Position numbers and translations under genes: made by a program. A stretch of 64,000 bases of DNA from Parus major (Eukaryota; Chordata; Aves; Passeriformes; Paridae): positions 73,141,335 through 73,205,334 of the forward strand of contig NC_031769.1 in assembly GCF_001522545.3 (NCBI RefSeq). The letters run 5' to 3'. Positions 61,393-64,000 of this stretch are shown one piece after another; position 1 is the first letter of the stretch; each line of letters starts with the position of its first letter. The notes under the pieces were generated by a model. That model was not told the origin of the DNA, made no database searches, and saw nothing but the letters and a program-made list of their open reading frames with translations.

Positions 61393-64000
61393 TTTATAGT
61401 TTGTCTTCTTTTTAATTTTTATTCACGTATACAAGTAACTCTATTCATTTATTTACTTAATACTAAAAAGAGACATTTTACATCTAAGAGCAATTCATTT
61501 TAAAGTCAGAAGTTTCTGCTTCTGCCATGATCTAGTCCCAATAATTACTTTTCCACTATTTACAAGGCTTTTTTTGCATATTCATGTGTGTTTTTGCAAT
61601 AGCTAGAATAACTATTTAGTTATCTTGTAGTCCTTAGACTGTACGAGAAAAACATTTTATAAGCAGTCCTCAGATAATGAAATCAGTCTGCTTTTTTAAG
61701 TGGCAGGATATTTTATTTGCAAAAGCATCTAGGAATATAGCAAAATCCATTCCAGAAGCAACATGAGTTTAAGTACACAACTGCTTCCTGTTTTGTTTTG
61801 GAATTAGATGTTTACAGTAACAGCATTTCAAGAGCTTTATGGTGAAACTTAAGAACTGTGACCTTATTTTAAGGTCCTCTGGTTACCTTACTGAGATTAC
61901 CATATACTTATATTTCTCTCCTAGCCTTACAGCTAAAGTCTATATCTATAAAATAGATATAAAATATTTATACCTATATTTAAAGACAATATAATTGTAT
62001 AACTATTTTTTTTCTTAGTTTTTCCATGCAGAATATGTGAACTCATAATTATAACTGATTAAAAAAATCATTTGCAATATGTTGAGTATGGTATATTTGG
62101 CTTTTGTTCCAGGCAAATCCAGGTAAGTATAGGACATATCCAGGTGGAACATATTGTTGCTTAGCACCACAAATTGTCAGTGTGTTGTCAATTTGAAACA
62201 ACAGTTGATAAAGCATTGTTGTTGTGGAATTTTTTGTCTTCATTAGATAATCTGTCTGGAAGATCTTTCCTGAAGTAATTTTCACTTTTTTTTTTTTTTT
62301 TTGCATAACACCTTTTTTTTTGATTAAACTTTCACATATTTCTTCTTTATATATGTTGTCTTATACCAGAAAACGTAGGGGAGATGCAACTTAAGCACCA
62401 ATTTATTTGCCTTTCAGTCACATATTTTAAAGTTAAGTTTCTTAAATCTTTATGTCAATGATTGGGGCATTTTATATTTTTCTCCATGGAGTGACATATT
62501 TTTCTAGTAGTTCCATTATTCTCCAGTCTCTTGATGTAAGTTTTTTTTTCAATATGTGATATTGTGTTGCAGTTGAAGATTCATTTTCTTTCCCTTTCAA
62601 TATTCAACTATAACTTTGTTGTTTTTGTAATCATCTATACTAAGATTTTTTTATTGAATAATTTTATACTATTTTTACTTTAAATATACTACTAAATATA
62701 TTATATATACTATACTACACTATATACTAAATATACTGCTATTTACTTTTAAATATAGCAGAAGTTACATTTTTCTTTGGAAAAAAAGTGAAATAAAGGG
62801 TGAAACAAAAATAATGATAAAAAATGGAGATCTGTATGACTGTGGTGAAAGGGGAAAGGTAAAGCTAAGAGAATATATGAAAAAATAATAATAATGTGTA
62901 AAAATTAATAAAGTAGGAACAAATTGTTGGGTTTGCTGTTCCCTAATAAGAAAAAAAAAATCAAGATTTCACCTAAAAAAGTTAATTTTTCCAAAGGAAA
63001 AATATTATATTAAAAAAATACTTAAAGTAACTGATGGTTGAAAATCAGTTGATCCAAAACCAAGTGCCTTCTATAATAGAAGAGCTGTTGTTTCATATAA
63101 AAATTAACTTGTCAAAATTCTTTCAATCCTAAAGGCCAGATCATAATGTTCTAAAGAGTGTTCTCCCACCTGGATGATGCTGTCCCAAGTAGCACAGTGT
63201 GAATTTCTGTCAAAAGGGCTGTGATATATTTTAAGATTTTAAGCAGGGCCAGTATACTGGGATATCAAATGCAATCATGACCTGAAAGATGTCTGAATAA
63301 TAGGCTAGGTATGAATCCATGGTAGCATTTTATGGCAAAGACTCTCTACAATGCACACTTGGCTGACAGCCCAAGAGACCAAGTTGATTTCTTTCCCATT
63401 TGTCCACCATCAGCAGTCAGCAGTTTTTCTTTCCTCCTCAAGTACATCTAGCTCTAGTGATATGGCTTTTTTTAATGTATAGGGAGGAGAAAAAAACAAA
63501 GACTGCAATTGAAAAGGAGCTCATTTCTAGGGTTTTAAAATCCAACTTGGTACAGAGCTAATACCAGTAAACCTTCATTTACATGGAGTAGTTACACTCC
63601 CATCACCTTCTGCTTGCTTTGCTGTCAAAACATCCTATGTGCTACCTTGTATCAGCACAGTTTCTATGGGAAAGGATATGCTTTTCAAAACAGTAAATAC
63701 AGTAACTGACCATGGTAATATCATAAGCTTGCAGAAATTGATTGATTTATTTTTACCATTTGAGTATTTGGATGAGGAAGAAAGGACTATGTGGGACATC
63801 AACAGCCACATTCAAGTAAGAAAAGTTCAAAACCAAAGTTCAAAAACTAATAGTGATGCAAATGACTTAGCTTTAAGTTCATATCATGGTCTAAGTTCAT
63901 AGGATAATTCAAGTTATCTGAAAAAAATATTCAGCAACACCCTGCACTCTAAGCTACTCTTGATATAAGATATTCTTTGCATTTTCTTTCTCCGTGAAAT
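61393..64000. other. AT-rich non-coding DNA to window end
   Basis: No gene or large repeat recognised. It includes a T run near 62287-62304, an AT-rich TATACTA/AATATAC stretch at 62680-62760, and an 87-codon open frame at 63639-63902 with no recognised domain. Confidence 0.5.
62680..62760. repeat. TATACTA-type AT-rich low-complexity repeat
   Basis: Repeated AAATATACTA and ACTATA units with partial internal symmetry. It looks slippage-derived, and prone to melting or cruciform formation. Confidence 0.75.

Noticed and set aside
63639..63902. 87-codon frame near the right edge with a helix-like DEEERTMW segment
   Set aside because: No family recognised and no flanking coding frames; likely chance, though the window edge prevents seeing more.

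Overview
The window looks like non-coding DNA from a bird genome, most likely a songbird. It is AT-rich, has no open reading frame that reads as a host gene, and its recognisable content is dominated by 5'-truncated CR1 LINEs, the characteristic avian retrotransposon. The best lineage hint is a short SINE at about 58.6 kb. It has a tRNA-Ile(AAT)-like head fused to a CR1-like 3' tail, the architecture described for the zebra finch TguSINE1 family. An ERVL-type long terminal repeat of a family common in birds lies at 45.3-45.8 kb. These identifications come from recognising the sequences, not from a database search.

Layout. 0-7.4 kb: AT-rich single-copy-looking DNA interrupted by a (CCTTT)n array that contains a 385-base assembly gap. 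7.4-8.6 kb: CR1, plus strand. 10.9-11.6 kb: probable LTR on the minus strand with a strongly purine-biased, G-rich block, followed by a weaker LTR-like stretch to about 12.2 kb. 15.35-15.73 kb: CR1, minus strand. 15.7-28 kb: a long stretch with no clear repeat, holding a 12-bp perfect hairpin at 21.64 kb. 28.0 and 28.7-29.3 kb: two CR1 pieces. 32.5-34.4 kb: an old CR1 carrying pre-RT and RT coding remnants, split by a younger CR1. 42.9-43.3 kb: CR1 3' end. 45.27-45.85 kb: solo ERVL-type LTR with near-matching flanking 5-mers. 46.8-47.9 kb: CR1, minus strand. 57.99 kb: CR1 3' fragment. 58.6 kb: tRNA-derived SINE. 60.5-61.4 kb: CR1, plus strand. The remainder is AT-rich DNA with scattered microsatellites.

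No set of genes works together here. The coding-like segments are broken CR1 ORF2 remnants (reverse transcriptase and C-terminal region) with stops and frameshifts. The window could be intergenic or lie inside a large intron; the sequence alone does not decide. I found no convincing undescribed system. The most useful observations are the composite SINE, the nested CR1, the LTRs, the gap inside the pentanucleotide array, and several hairpins and possible regulatory stretches.
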